Assembly: GCA_017546725.1 (NCBI GenBank)
Contig: JAFYRX010000055.1
Location: 62,001 to 126,000, forward strand
Direction of reading: 5' to 3'
Source of the DNA: Alistipes sp.
GTDB taxonomy: Bacteria > Bacteroidota > Bacteroidia > Bacteroidales > Rikenellaceae
Length of the DNA: 64,000 nt
Shown here piece after piece: positions 26,799 through 35,473 of the stretch. The translations under genes were made by a program, and so were the position numbers. Each line of letters begins with the position of its first letter. Positions within the stretch are counted from its first letter, which is position 1. A model generated the notes under the pieces. That model made no database searches and was not told where the DNA came from. It worked only from the letters and a program-made list of their open reading frames with translations.

Positions 26799-26834
26799 AA
26801 TAGGCAGTTACGACATCCGTCATAACTGCCTATT
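26799..26834 (-). terminator. terminator after the glycosidase-like lipoprotein gene
   Basis: Twelve-bp stem AATAGGCAGTTA (26799-26810) against 26823-26834, extended by GAC/GTC after one mismatch. It lies 19 bp after the minus-strand stop at 26854 and is followed on that strand by T-rich sequence. Confidence 0.85.
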
Positions 26835-26853
26835 AAATCAAACAAGGATTCCC

Positions 26854-28764
26854 CTACTCCACCGAGAGCCAACCCATATACCAACCTTGTTGCGGGGGAA
26901 TTGTAACTACTACATCCTCTCCGTCACGCTCATAACGCAACTTCTTACCGCGCTCACCAACGCTATGCCATACAAAACGCTTGGCATCACTACAGCCTCG
27001 CAGGCGCAATGTAGTGGCAGGTTGCTCCGAGATTGTGGTATTCAGCACCGCAACAGAACGCAATGAGCCATCTGCCGTGATACGCGGCACAACAACAGCC
27101 TGCGCCATAGACTCCAGGACCACAGGCATAGTGTTACGAGAAGCCCAATCGATTGCCTCGGTGATGGCTACTCGCTCGGAATTGGGAATAGCAGTAGCAT
27201 ATCCCGGAATAACCACTGTACGACCGCCTTCAGCACCCTCATAGCATACAGCATCCTCAAGGGTTACCTCAGGAGCATCAACTCGCTTGAGTGCCTTATC
27301 CCAGCCATTTGCCACGGCAACGCCCCACGCAGAGTGGTCGAAGACAATGTTATCACTTGCAAGCAGACGTATAGCCTCATCATCGGGAATACCCGAAGCC
27401 GCAGGGCCATCAATAAGCAATACAGAGGGATAGTTGCCATCGGGGCACAAAGGTATGCCTAACGCGCTGATTGGTGTGACTACATCGCCTGCACCCGTTG
27501 TCGTCCATTCCCAACCCGGAGCGTTCTTTGTGATATGTTCTGGCGATACATAAGGATTGGCTCCTCCGGGCTCTGTGCCACGGTTAAATGCTGCATACTC
27601 CTCGTACATAGGACGCCAGCGACTGAGGAACTTGAAATAGTTATCGGCATACCACTCCATAGGCTCCGAAGCCGAGCAGATGATAGCGTAAGAGAGTTGT
27701 GTAACACCCATAGACAAGTAGAGCATAGACTCTGTACAGAGGCCTTGCGGCGACTTACCCGTAGCGTAGTGGCGATAGCCCTCGACCTCGGCCACAATCT
27801 CCTTAACAGAGGGGCTCAAACGGCGAATCTGACGTGCCATATCGTAGGCCTTATCCAACATGCCGAAGGGGTTGTCATCATCGTAGAATCCGTTGCCAGG
27901 ACGTGATGTAGCATCGTGGCCTGTCGCACGCTCAATGGCGGCATACGATTTATTCCAATCACGACCTTCGAGCAACTCGCGGTGGAAGTTCACCTGCTGG
28001 ATGCCCACCTTAGAGTCAGGCGATACGCTATGTACTCCCTTTGCGGCGGCCTCAGCAACCAATGCAAGGCTCTGCTGACTGAACTCAATCCACTGCTTGC
28101 GCAATGCTCCGCCACCCTCGTTGGCATCGAGTGCAGCAACAAGGCTCTCACGGGTCCATTCACCGCCATACTGCTTATTGAACTCACCGATGCAGGTGTC
28201 GCAAAAGCATAGCATACGGGCGGGGTGGTGGCTTGTGATGCGCAAATCATCATCAATCCACGAAACACGAGGCTGGCACACCTCGGCATAGGTGGCATAC
28301 ATATCGCTCATATATTTCAGGAACTCCGTCTGGCGCGGACAATGGCTCATCTCGGTACGATTACCAAAAGCATCGACAATAGTGCTCCACTTTGTAGGGC
28401 GCAACTCATCGGCTCCCGCCTCAAAGTTGTCACCGTGGCCGATGCAGATGCCCTGCACCGATGTGGTAACTCCTGCCTCGCGTAGCATCTGGTTGGCTAC
28501 AGCCATCTTGGCTGCTGACTTACGGTGAGTATCCATTGAGAGAGTCTCAAACTCCTGACAGAACCACACCTCGTTGAATGTGCCAGAGTATTTCTTGAGT
28601 GCTTCAACCAAATCGTCACGCAACTGCTCGTCGTTGTGGTGTGCGGGCCATAGGCGCAAAATCATACCGAAATCATTGGGGTCGGTTGCAGGGTCGGGGC
28701 GAGAGGTCTTGTCGCAACTACTCAAAACCAAAAGCAAAGAAAATAGGAAAAGTAATCGTTTCAT
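26854..28764 (-). CDS. lipoprotein with features of a TIM-barrel glycosidase, family not recognised
   Basis: A 636-residue lipoprotein (MKRLLFLFSLLLVLSSC, lipid on Cys17). I see GH42-like features: an acidic strand end VSWIDDDLRIT near residue 170, followed by a Cys cluster MLCFCDTCIGEFN that resembles the zinc/Cys sites beside the catalytic strand of beta-galactosidase-like enzymes, and EIVAEVEGYRHYATGK near residue 325, which could hold the second acid. The last about 200 residues look like an amidotransferase-like plus beta domain, as in trimerising beta-galactosidases. No CAZy family can be named from the sequence alone. It lies divergent from the GH20 hexosaminidase and convergent with the susCD operon, so a role in glycan breakdown is likely. 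Confidence 0.5.
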   Translation of the reverse strand: MKRLLFLFSLLLVLSSCDKTSRPDPATDPNDFGMILRLWPAHHNDEQLRDDLVEALKKYSGTFNEVWFCQEFETLSMDTHRKSAAKMAVANQMLREAGVTTSVQGICIGHGDNFEAGADELRPTKWSTIVDAFGNRTEMSHCPRQTEFLKYMSDMYATYAEVCQPRVSWIDDDLRITSHHPARMLCFCDTCIGEFNKQYGGEWTRESLVAALDANEGGGALRKQWIEFSQQSLALVAEAAAKGVHSVSPDSKVGIQQVNFHRELLEGRDWNKSYAAIERATGHDATSRPGNGFYDDDNPFGMLDKAYDMARQIRRLSPSVKEIVAEVEGYRHYATGKSPQGLCTESMLYLSMGVTQLSYAIICSASEPMEWYADNYFKFLSRWRPMYEEYAAFNRGTEPGGANPYVSPEHITKNAPGWEWTTTGAGDVVTPISALGIPLCPDGNYPSVLLIDGPAASGIPDDEAIRLLASDNIVFDHSAWGVAVANGWDKALKRVDAPEVTLEDAVCYEGAEGGRTVVIPGYATAIPNSERVAITEAIDWASRNTMPVVLESMAQAVVVPRITADGSLRSVAVLNTTISEQPATTLRLRGCSDAKRFVWHSVGERGKKLRYERDGEDVVVTIPPQQGWYMGWLSVE

Positions 28765-28868
28765 AGTTTGGGAAATTTTCTTTTACAATATTCGGCAAAA
28801 AATGTTGAATTAACAAATTTTCAATCATAATAATATGGCTGGGCGGATATATTCTGCACAATAATGCG

Positions 28869-28876
28869 TATATTTG
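28869..28876 (+). promoter_or_regulatory. -7 element for the GH20 gene
   Basis: TATATTTG fits TAnnTTTG and lies 23 bp before the ATG at 28900. No proper -33 TTTG is present about 20 nt upstream, so an activator may be needed. Confidence 0.5.
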
Positions 28877-28899
28877 TTATCGACTAATTTACAAACACT

Positions 28900-30771
28900 A
28901 TGAAAGGTAAAATAAAATTTATATCGTTACTACTTGCGTTTTGCATCGGTTGCTACGGAGCATCAGCACAGAATCTGATTCCAGCACCCAAAGAGATAAA
29001 ATATTTGAGCGAAGAAGTTGTAAAACTAAAGACTGTCAAAACCAAAGTTTTAGCGACAGATGGTGCTCCGAGTGAACAATACACTCTTAAAATAAAAGGA
29101 GGCAAGGCGGTAATCCTCGCCCAGAGCAAACAGGCCGAGAGTTGGGGTATGGCAACATTGCGCCAACTAACCAACAAGGATGGTTATGTACCCGAGGTGG
29201 AGATTACCGATTATCCCGCTTTCCCAATTCGTGGTTTTATGCACGATACAGGTCGAAACTTCCGAGAGGTGGAGTTGCTCAAGCGTGATATAGATTTGAT
29301 GTCGGCTTACAAACTTAACGTCTTTCACTGGCACTTGACCGATAACCCTGCGTGGCGAATCGAGTGCAAGGTCTATCCGCAACTCAACGATGCACAATAT
29401 CAGACTAAGGGACGTGACGAGGGTAAATTCTACACTTACGACGAAATCCGTGACGTCATTGCATACGCCAAAGAGCGCGGAATAATGATTATCCCCGAGA
29501 TTGATATGCCTGGCCATAGCAAATATTTCAAGACAACCTTCGGGTTTGAGATGGCCACCGAGCAGGGTATGGCTGTTTTGGAGAAGTGTCTGAAAGAGTT
29601 TTTTGCCGAGATTCCAAAAGAGGATTGCCCTTATATACACATCGGCTCGGATGAGGTGAAGGTGCAGGACCCCGAGGGTTTTATGCGCTTCTGCGAAGGA
29701 TTGGTCAAGGAGGCAGGACGAACACCCATAGCGTGGGACCCAGGACTACCTCCATCGGAAGGAACTATTGGCCAGATATGGTATGCATCAATAGGCGAGA
29801 CTCTGAAGAAAGAGCCCTACCCTCGCAAATATATAGACTCGTATATGGGTTATCTGAACAATAGTTGCCCAATGATTAACACCTCGCGCTATTTCCTGCA
29901 TCACGCCTGTACGATGAATGATGCGAATAAGGATTTGGCGCAGGGTGGAATATTGTGCTTGTGGAACGATGTGAATGTAGATGAACAAGAGAAATTATTG
30001 CCTCACAATGGTATGCCAGAAGGTCTGCTCGCATTTGCCGAGAGATTTTGGGTTGGTGGCGAAGGATACGACTTACAGAATGAGGATTTGATTCCCGAGC
30101 CCCATAACAAAGGACATCAGGATTTGGTAGAGTTCGAGAAACGCTTGGCTTTTCACCGAGATAATATTCTTGAGAGTTACGACGTTCGTTGGGTTGCAAA
30201 CGCCTCACAGCCCTGGCAGGTGACTATCCCTGCCCCCAAAGGAACACCCGTACAACAGATGCAATGGACAAAAGCGTGGGGAGGAGTAATTGACCTGCAC
30301 GCTATATGCAAGGTAAATGGAGTAACACCCCAAGCAGAAATGGAGGCGTGGCTCAAGACCGAGATTTATGTACCACGCGATACAGTGATAACGGCTATGG
30401 TAGGATTCGAATCGCCTTCACGAGCCAACCGCATATCTAATGGTATAGGCAAGCAGGGTAGATGGGAGGCAAATGGCCGCTTGATAGTGAATGGCATAGA
30501 CATCCACCCCGCCAAAGAGTGGAACGAGCCCGAAAAATACGGCTATCGTTATAACACCTGGCATAAACCCGAAAACGAGGAGCCTTACACCGATGAGCAA
30601 CTCTTCTGGATGCGTGAGCCAGCACAAGTGCCATTAAAGGCGGGATGGAATACTATTATGCTTTATGCCCCAAGATTGTTTGCTATAAATAATTGGGTAG
30701 CTGCATTTATTCCCGTCTATATTGACCAGAATGGGCGTCTGCACGAGGTCGAGGGATTGAAATTCCGATAA
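28900..30771 (+). CDS. secreted GH20 beta-N-acetylhexosaminidase
   Basis: The enzyme removes terminal beta-linked GlcNAc or GalNAc from glycans. A signal peptide (MKGKIKFISLLLAFCIGCYGASA) is followed by a small beta/alpha domain (about 25-105) and the GH20 barrel: PAFPIRGFMHDTGRNF, KLNVFHWHLTDNPAWR, MIIPEIDMPGHSKYF and the catalytic pair Asp251-Glu252 in HIGSDEV, as needed for substrate-assisted catalysis. The C-terminal 150 residues form an extra beta domain. ATG at 28900 gives the only sensible signal peptide. It is divergent from the glycosidase-like lipoprotein and close to susCD, nagB and the deacetylase fusion, which fits amino-sugar foraging. Confidence 0.94.
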   Translation: MKGKIKFISLLLAFCIGCYGASAQNLIPAPKEIKYLSEEVVKLKTVKTKVLATDGAPSEQYTLKIKGGKAVILAQSKQAESWGMATLRQLTNKDGYVPEVEITDYPAFPIRGFMHDTGRNFREVELLKRDIDLMSAYKLNVFHWHLTDNPAWRIECKVYPQLNDAQYQTKGRDEGKFYTYDEIRDVIAYAKERGIMIIPEIDMPGHSKYFKTTFGFEMATEQGMAVLEKCLKEFFAEIPKEDCPYIHIGSDEVKVQDPEGFMRFCEGLVKEAGRTPIAWDPGLPPSEGTIGQIWYASIGETLKKEPYPRKYIDSYMGYLNNSCPMINTSRYFLHHACTMNDANKDLAQGGILCLWNDVNVDEQEKLLPHNGMPEGLLAFAERFWVGGEGYDLQNEDLIPEPHNKGHQDLVEFEKRLAFHRDNILESYDVRWVANASQPWQVTIPAPKGTPVQQMQWTKAWGGVIDLHAICKVNGVTPQAEMEAWLKTEIYVPRDTVITAMVGFESPSRANRISNGIGKQGRWEANGRLIVNGIDIHPAKEWNEPEKYGYRYNTWHKPENEEPYTDEQLFWMREPAQVPLKAGWNTIMLYAPRLFAINNWVAAFIPVYIDQNGRLHEVEGLKFR

Positions 30772-30829
30772 AAAAAGACTAAAGAAATAGTGTTAAAACG
30801 AGGCTTTATTGATAATAATAAAAAAATAG

Positions 30830-30860
30830 TTGGCTGAAACATAGATTTTTATTACCTTTG
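30830..30860 (+). promoter_or_regulatory. promoter for efp
   Basis: TTG (30830-30832), 20-nt spacer, TACCTTTG (30853-30860), 34 bp before the efp ATG. Confidence 0.72.
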
Positions 30861-30894
30861 CGCCACTGAAAAATTTTAACACAAGAATAATATT

Positions 30895-31467
30895 ATGACA
30901 ATTACAGCATCAGACATCAAAATCGGTATGTGTATCGAGATGGACAACAAGACATTCCTCGTTGTTGATTTCCAGCACTGCAAGCCCGGTAAGGGTCCCG
31001 CTTTCGTTCGTTCGAAACTCAAGAATTTGGAGAACGGTTACGTTCTCGAGAAGACTTTCTCTTCTGTAAGCCAGAAGATTGAGCAGGTACGCGTTGAGCG
31101 TCGTCCCTATCAGTTCACATATGAGGATGACTTGGGCGCGCACTTTATGCACACTGAGACATTCGAGGAGATTAACATCGACAAGAACGTTATCGAGAAC
31201 TACGACTTGATGGCCGATGGTCAGATTGTAGAGGTTATGTTCCACACTGAGAAGGAGACTGTTCTTTCAGCAGAACTTCCTCCCGTACTCGATATGGAGG
31301 TAACTTATACAGAGCCTGGTATCAAGGGCGATACTGCTTCAACTAACTCTTTGAAGCCCGCTACAGTTAACACAGGTGCTACTGTTCGTGTACCTTTGTT
31401 CATCAACACAGGCGACAAGATTCGTGTAGATAGCCGTACTCGCGAGTACAAGGAGCGTATCCGCTAA
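30895..31467 (+). CDS. efp: translation elongation factor P
   Basis: EF-P relieves ribosome stalling at polyproline. The 190-residue protein has the normal three-beta-barrel length and layout: N-terminal KOW-like domain with the tip loop HCKPGKGPAFVRSKLKNL, middle OB domain, and C-terminal signature PLFINTGDKIRVDSRTREYKERI with the conserved GDKI. The tip residue in KPGKGPAF is Lys, so a lysine-type rather than arginine-rhamnose-type modification would be expected; no modifying enzyme gene is in the window. A single-gene unit. Confidence 0.97.
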   Translation: MTITASDIKIGMCIEMDNKTFLVVDFQHCKPGKGPAFVRSKLKNLENGYVLEKTFSSVSQKIEQVRVERRPYQFTYEDDLGAHFMHTETFEEINIDKNVIENYDLMADGQIVEVMFHTEKETVLSAELPPVLDMEVTYTEPGIKGDTASTNSLKPATVNTGATVRVPLFINTGDKIRVDSRTREYKERIR

Positions 31468-31494
31468 TTACACTACCGAATAAGGTTACAAAAT

Positions 31495-31530
31495 AGGCTG
31501 TCCAACTTTAGAGGTTGCGACAGCCTTTTT
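31495..31530 (+). terminator. terminator after efp
   Basis: Stem AGGCTGTC (31495-31502) against GACAGCCT (31519-31526), with inner CAAC/GTTG and one bulged C, followed by a T run. Nearly the same stem is used after cysQ at 61422. Confidence 0.9.
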
Positions 31531-31542
31531 CTTGCTTAGCAA

Positions 31543-32193
31543 TTACTTATTTCGCATCGTGTTTATCTCTTCAACAGTTATTGTCGGCTCGTATTTTACC
31601 TCAATACCCGACTCCTCAGAGACTTTACTCAAATATTCGGCAATAGGCGACAACCCCACTGATGCTCGCAGAGAGTCGAGTTCTGCAGGGTTCTCAACGG
31701 GCCACAAATAGAGTTGTAGCGCATCCACGGAACCAAATTGCACAACCTGACTACCATAGCGTTGTGGGCAATTTTGTTTCATCGCTACGCGGTCACAAAG
31801 TATCGCATATTCATCTTTATCAATCAACCCATCAAGTGATATCTGTTCCACTATAGGCAAATATTGTTCTTGTTTCTCTAACGAAGCGTGATCAATAACA
31901 ATCCAGATAGTCTTATATGATTCAGCCGATAAACCCGCAGGCAAGCCTCGCTGCAATATACTATCCACGACAGCCATATTCTCTTCGTCAATGCGTTGCT
32001 GCTCATCAACTACCGACACCAAAGAGTCAATCAAATCTGTACGTCCCTCTACCGATACGGCTTTGGTTAGTTCCGCCAGCCGTAATCTTATAGATTGGTC
32101 TTTCTCCCACACCCCAGCCAAAAGGCTGTCTGTAGTTTTAGTAGAATTGCAAGCCAGCAACAGTAAAACGAATATCGAAATTAATCTTTTCAT
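31543..32193 (-). CDS. lipoprotein with DUF6624-like region
   Basis: A 216-residue protein with an SPII signal (MKRLISIFVLLLLAC, lipid on Cys15). The region 95-160 (IWIVIDHASLEKQEQYLPIV, DEYAILCDRVAMKQNCPQRYGSQ) follows the pattern of DUF6624, in which His-Asp/Ala, DRV and YG[TS]Q positions are conserved; function of that family is unknown. It is convergent with efp and a single-gene unit. A -7 element is at 32213. I assign the family by pattern only. Confidence 0.65.
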   Translation of the reverse strand: MKRLISIFVLLLLACNSTKTTDSLLAGVWEKDQSIRLRLAELTKAVSVEGRTDLIDSLVSVVDEQQRIDEENMAVVDSILQRGLPAGLSAESYKTIWIVIDHASLEKQEQYLPIVEQISLDGLIDKDEYAILCDRVAMKQNCPQRYGSQVVQFGSVDALQLYLWPVENPAELDSLRASVGLSPIAEYLSKVSEESGIEVKYEPTITVEEINTMRNK

Positions 32194-32212
32194 ACATCAA
32201 AATAATTTATTA

Positions 32213-32220
32213 CAAAGTTA
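32213..32220 (-). promoter_or_regulatory. -7 element for the DUF6624-like lipoprotein
   Basis: Minus-strand TAACTTTG fits TAnnTTTG, 20 bp before the start codon. A matching -33 box is not clear. Confidence 0.5.
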
Positions 32221-32355
32221 ATATTTTTTCAAAAAATAGTATGCTTCTATTTTATTTTGGGCTGTCAATTATGCACTATGTTAAGCGAGTGTTAATTTAT
32301 AGGGTGGACAGGCCAAGTTTTTGCCTCGCGCGCCAATTTTTCGCTCCAAATCTGC

Positions 32356-32363
32356 TATATTTG
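32356..32363 (+). promoter_or_regulatory. -7 element for pflB
   Basis: TATATTTG fits TAnnTTTG, 42 bp before the pflB ATG. A TTTG at 32320-32323 is too far upstream (32 nt) for the usual spacing, so regulation by an activator is possible. Confidence 0.5.
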
Positions 32364-32405
32364 CAAACCGAAAAGAATAATCAATAACAAATTAAATATA
32401 CCATT

Positions 32406-34634
32406 ATGGAACTTAACAAGATTTTTATCGATGGTCTCTGGAGCCAGGAGGTCAATGTCACAAGTTTCGTTCAGACGAACATTACTCCCTATGAGGGTGA
32501 TGCATCATTCTTGGTAGGCCCTACCGAGCGCACAAAGCACCTCTGGGACCTTTGCCTTAAGGCATTGGAGGAGGAGCGCCAGAACAACGGCGTACGTTCA
32601 TTGGATAACAAGACTGTCTCTACAATCACATCACACAAGGCTGGTTATATCGACAAGGAGAATGAACTTATCGTAGGTTTGCAGACCGACGAACTCTTGA
32701 AGCGTTCTATCAAGCCCTTCGGTGGTATCAACGTAGTATCTCGCGCTTGCCGTGAGCACGGTGTTGAGGTTGATGACAAGGTAAAGGATATCTTCTCTAA
32801 CTACCGCAAGACACACAACGATGGTGTGTTTGATGTTTATACTGAGGAGATTCGTACATTCCGTTCACTCGGTTTCTTGACTGGTCTGCCCGATAACTAT
32901 GCGCGTGGTCGTATCATCGGTGACTACCGTCGTTTGGCTCTCTACGGTACAGACCGTTTGATTGAGGCAAAGCAGAATGACTTGAAATATATGACAGGTC
33001 CTATGACCGACGCTCGTATCCGTTTGCGTGAGGAGATTGCAGAGCAGATTAAGGCTTTGAAGGATATCCGCACAATGGGCGAGTACTACGGTTTGGATTT
33101 GAGCCGTCCCGCATACACAGCACAGGAGGCTATCCAGTGGGTTTATATGGCTTACTTGGCAGCCGTTAAGGAGCAGGATGGTGCTGCAATGTCATTGGGT
33201 AACGTATCATCGTTCCTCGACATCTACATCGAGCACGACCTTCAGACAGGTGCTATCGACGAGACATTCGCACAGGAACTTATCGACCAGTTCGTAATCA
33301 AGTTGCGTATGGTTCGCCACTTGCGTATGCAGTCTTACAACGATATCTTCGCTGGTGACCCCACTTGGGTAACAGAGGCTATCGGTGGTCGCTTCAACGA
33401 CGGTCGTACGAAGGTTACAAAGACCTCGTTCCGTTTCTTGCAGACACTCTACAACCTCGGTCCGTCACCCGAGCCCAATATGACAGTGCTTTGGAGCCCC
33501 CAGCTTCCCCAGGGATTCAAGGAGTTCTGTGCAAAGGTTTCTATCGACACAAGTTCAGTACAGTACGAGAACGACGAGTTGATGCGTGAGGTACGTCACT
33601 CTGATGACTACGGTATCGCTTGCTGTGTATCATATCAGGACATTGGCCGTCAGATTCAGTTCTTCGGTGCCCGTACAAACTTGGCAAAGGCTCTGTTATT
33701 GGCTCTTAACGGTGGTCGTTGCGAGAACACTGGTACTTTGATGGTTAAGGGTATTCCCGAGTTGAAGAGCGACGTATTGCACTTCGAGGAGGTTATGCAG
33801 AACTACAAGAAGGTACTCCACGAGGTAGCACGCGTTTATAACGAGTCGATGAACATCATCCACTATATGCACGATAAGTACTACTACGAGAAGGCACAGA
33901 TGGCATTCGTTGACTCTGACCCCCGTATCAACCTCGCTTATGGTGTGGCTGGTCTTTCAATCGCATTGGACTCATTGTCGGCTATCCGCTACGCAAAGGT
34001 TACAGCACGTCGTAACGAGCAGGGCCTCACTTGCGGCTTCGATATCGAGGGCGAATTCCCCTGCTTCGGTAACAACGATGACCGCGTAGACCACTTGGGT
34101 GTCGATTTGGTTTACTACTTCTCTGAGGAGTTGAAGAAGTTGCCCGTATATAAGAATGCTCGTCCTACACTCTCATTGCTTACAATTACATCTAACGTGA
34201 TGTACGGTAAGAAGACAGGTGCTACACCCGATGGTCGTGCTGCAGGCGTTGCGTTCGCTCCCGGTGCTAACCCTATGCACGGACGTGATAAGAGCGGTGC
34301 TATCGCATCGTTGGCTTCAGTTGCCAAGTTGCGCTACCGTGACTCACAGGATGGTATCTCTAACACATTCTCAATCGTTCCCAAGTCATTGGGTCCGACA
34401 GACGAGGAGCGCGTAGAGAACTTGGTAACAATGATGGACGGTTACTTTACAAAGGGTGCACACCACCTCAACGTAAACGTCTTGAATCGCGAGATGTTGG
34501 AGGATGCTATGGAGCACCCCGAGAAGTATCCTCAACTTACAATCCGTGTATCAGGTTACGCTGTTAACTTCATCAAACTTAGCCGTGAGCACCAGTTGGA
34601 GGTTATCAGCCGTAGTTTCCACGAGAAAATGTAA
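32406..34634 (+). CDS. pflB: formate C-acetyltransferase (pyruvate formate-lyase)
   Basis: PflB cleaves pyruvate with CoA to acetyl-CoA and formate in anaerobic fermentation. The 742-residue glycyl-radical enzyme has the adjacent active-site cysteines Cys406-Cys407 in the block [10 protein letters not shown] and the glycyl-radical loop [13 protein letters not shown] with Gly717, at the usual distance from the C-terminus. The N-terminal region ([36 protein letters not shown]) is PFL-type rather than diol-dehydratase-type. It is followed after 45 bp by its activase. Codon use is restricted, suggesting high expression. Confidence 0.97.
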   Translation: MELNKIFIDGLWSQEVNVTSFVQTNITPYEGDASFLVGPTERTKHLWDLCLKALEEERQNNGVRSLDNKTVSTITSHKAGYIDKENELIVGLQTDELLKRSIKPFGGINVVSRACREHGVEVDDKVKDIFSNYRKTHNDGVFDVYTEEIRTFRSLGFLTGLPDNYARGRIIGDYRRLALYGTDRLIEAKQNDLKYMTGPMTDARIRLREEIAEQIKALKDIRTMGEYYGLDLSRPAYTAQEAIQWVYMAYLAAVKEQDGAAMSLGNVSSFLDIYIEHDLQTGAIDETFAQELIDQFVIKLRMVRHLRMQSYNDIFAGDPTWVTEAIGGRFNDGRTKVTKTSFRFLQTLYNLGPSPEPNMTVLWSPQLPQGFKEFCAKVSIDTSSVQYENDELMREVRHSDDYGIACCVSYQDIGRQIQFFGARTNLAKALLLALNGGRCENTGTLMVKGIPELKSDVLHFEEVMQNYKKVLHEVARVYNESMNIIHYMHDKYYYEKAQMAFVDSDPRINLAYGVAGLSIALDSLSAIRYAKVTARRNEQGLTCGFDIEGEFPCFGNNDDRVDHLGVDLVYYFSEELKKLPVYKNARPTLSLLTITSNVMYGKKTGATPDGRAAGVAFAPGANPMHGRDKSGAIASLASVAKLRYRDSQDGISNTFSIVPKSLGPTDEERVENLVTMMDGYFTKGAHHLNVNVLNREMLEDAMEHPEKYPQLTIRVSGYAVNFIKLSREHQLEVISRSFHEKM

Positions 34635-34679
34635 TTTTAGTTTAGCCTTCGGGCCAAATAATATAGATAGAATAAGATT

Positions 34680-35408
34680 ATGCTTCGCGTACACTCTTAC
34701 GAATCTATGGGAACATTCGACGGACCGGGTCTCCGGTTCGTCGTTTTCCTACAAGGATGTAACTTCAGATGCCTCTATTGCGCAAACCCCGATACCATCG
34801 ACATTGAGGGCGAGAGCAAACCTACATCGGAGTATGATATATTGAAGCAGGTGACCGATATGAAGCCATTCTTTGGCAAGCGTGGCGGTGTGACCTTCTC
34901 GGGCGGTGAGCCTACGTTCCAGGCCGAGGCTCTGTTACCTTTAGTGCAAGCCATCAAGGAGCAGGGTATCCACGTCTGCATCGACTCTAACGGCGGTATA
35001 TGGAATCCGTCGGTTGAGGCGTTGTTAAAGGAGGTCGATTTGGTGCTGTTGGACGTAAAGCAGGCCAACTGCTCACACCACGAGTCACTCACAGGCCGTA
35101 GCAATGCGCAAACGCTTCGCACCGCTGAGTGGTTGGAGCAGAATGGCAAACCATTTTGGTTGCGTTATGTGCTTGTTCCAGGCTACAGCGATATGGAGGA
35201 GGACATCCGCTTGTTGGGCGAGAAGTTGGGCGGTTATAAGATGATTGAGCGCGTCGAATTACTACCCTACCACACGCTTGGAGTACACAAGTACGAGGCT
35301 ATGGGGCAGGAGTATCAACTCAAGGGAGTAAAAGAGAATACCCCCGAGCAGATTGACCGCGCCGCAGAACTACTCAAAGAGTACTTCCCGATGGTAGTAG
35401 TCAATTAA
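34680..35408 (+). CDS. pflA: pyruvate formate-lyase activating enzyme (radical SAM)
   Basis: PflA makes the glycyl radical on PflB using S-adenosylmethionine. The 242-residue protein has the radical SAM cluster motif CxxxCxxC at Cys27, Cys31 and Cys34 (LQGCNFRCLYCANPD), followed by the glycine-rich GGVTFSGGEPTFQ SAM-binding block and the DLVLLDVKQ strand. The opening residues RVHSYESMGTFDGPGLRFVVF are typical of PflA. It lacks the extra ferredoxin domain of other glycyl-radical activases. It ends at a bidirectional terminator. Confidence 0.96.
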   Translation: MLRVHSYESMGTFDGPGLRFVVFLQGCNFRCLYCANPDTIDIEGESKPTSEYDILKQVTDMKPFFGKRGGVTFSGGEPTFQAEALLPLVQAIKEQGIHVCIDSNGGIWNPSVEALLKEVDLVLLDVKQANCSHHESLTGRSNAQTLRTAEWLEQNGKPFWLRYVLVPGYSDMEEDIRLLGEKLGGYKMIERVELLPYHTLGVHKYEAMGQEYQLKGVKENTPEQIDRAAELLKEYFPMVVVN

Positions 35409-35412
35409 GAAT

Positions 35413-35448
35413 GAAAATAGGTTACCTGAATCCAGGTAACCTATTTTC
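35413..35448. terminator. bidirectional terminator between pflA and the GH2 gene
   Basis: Perfect 16-bp stem (35413-35428 against 35433-35448) with a 4-nt loop, A-rich on the left arm and T-rich on the right arm. Confidence 0.92.
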
Positions 35449-35473
35449 GTTATATATCTCTATATATAATTAT

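Noticed and set aside
26497..26853. CRISPR-like repeat in the intergenic region
   Set aside because: The repeated units are palindromes with different cores and irregular spacing, with no array of equal spacers and no cas genes.
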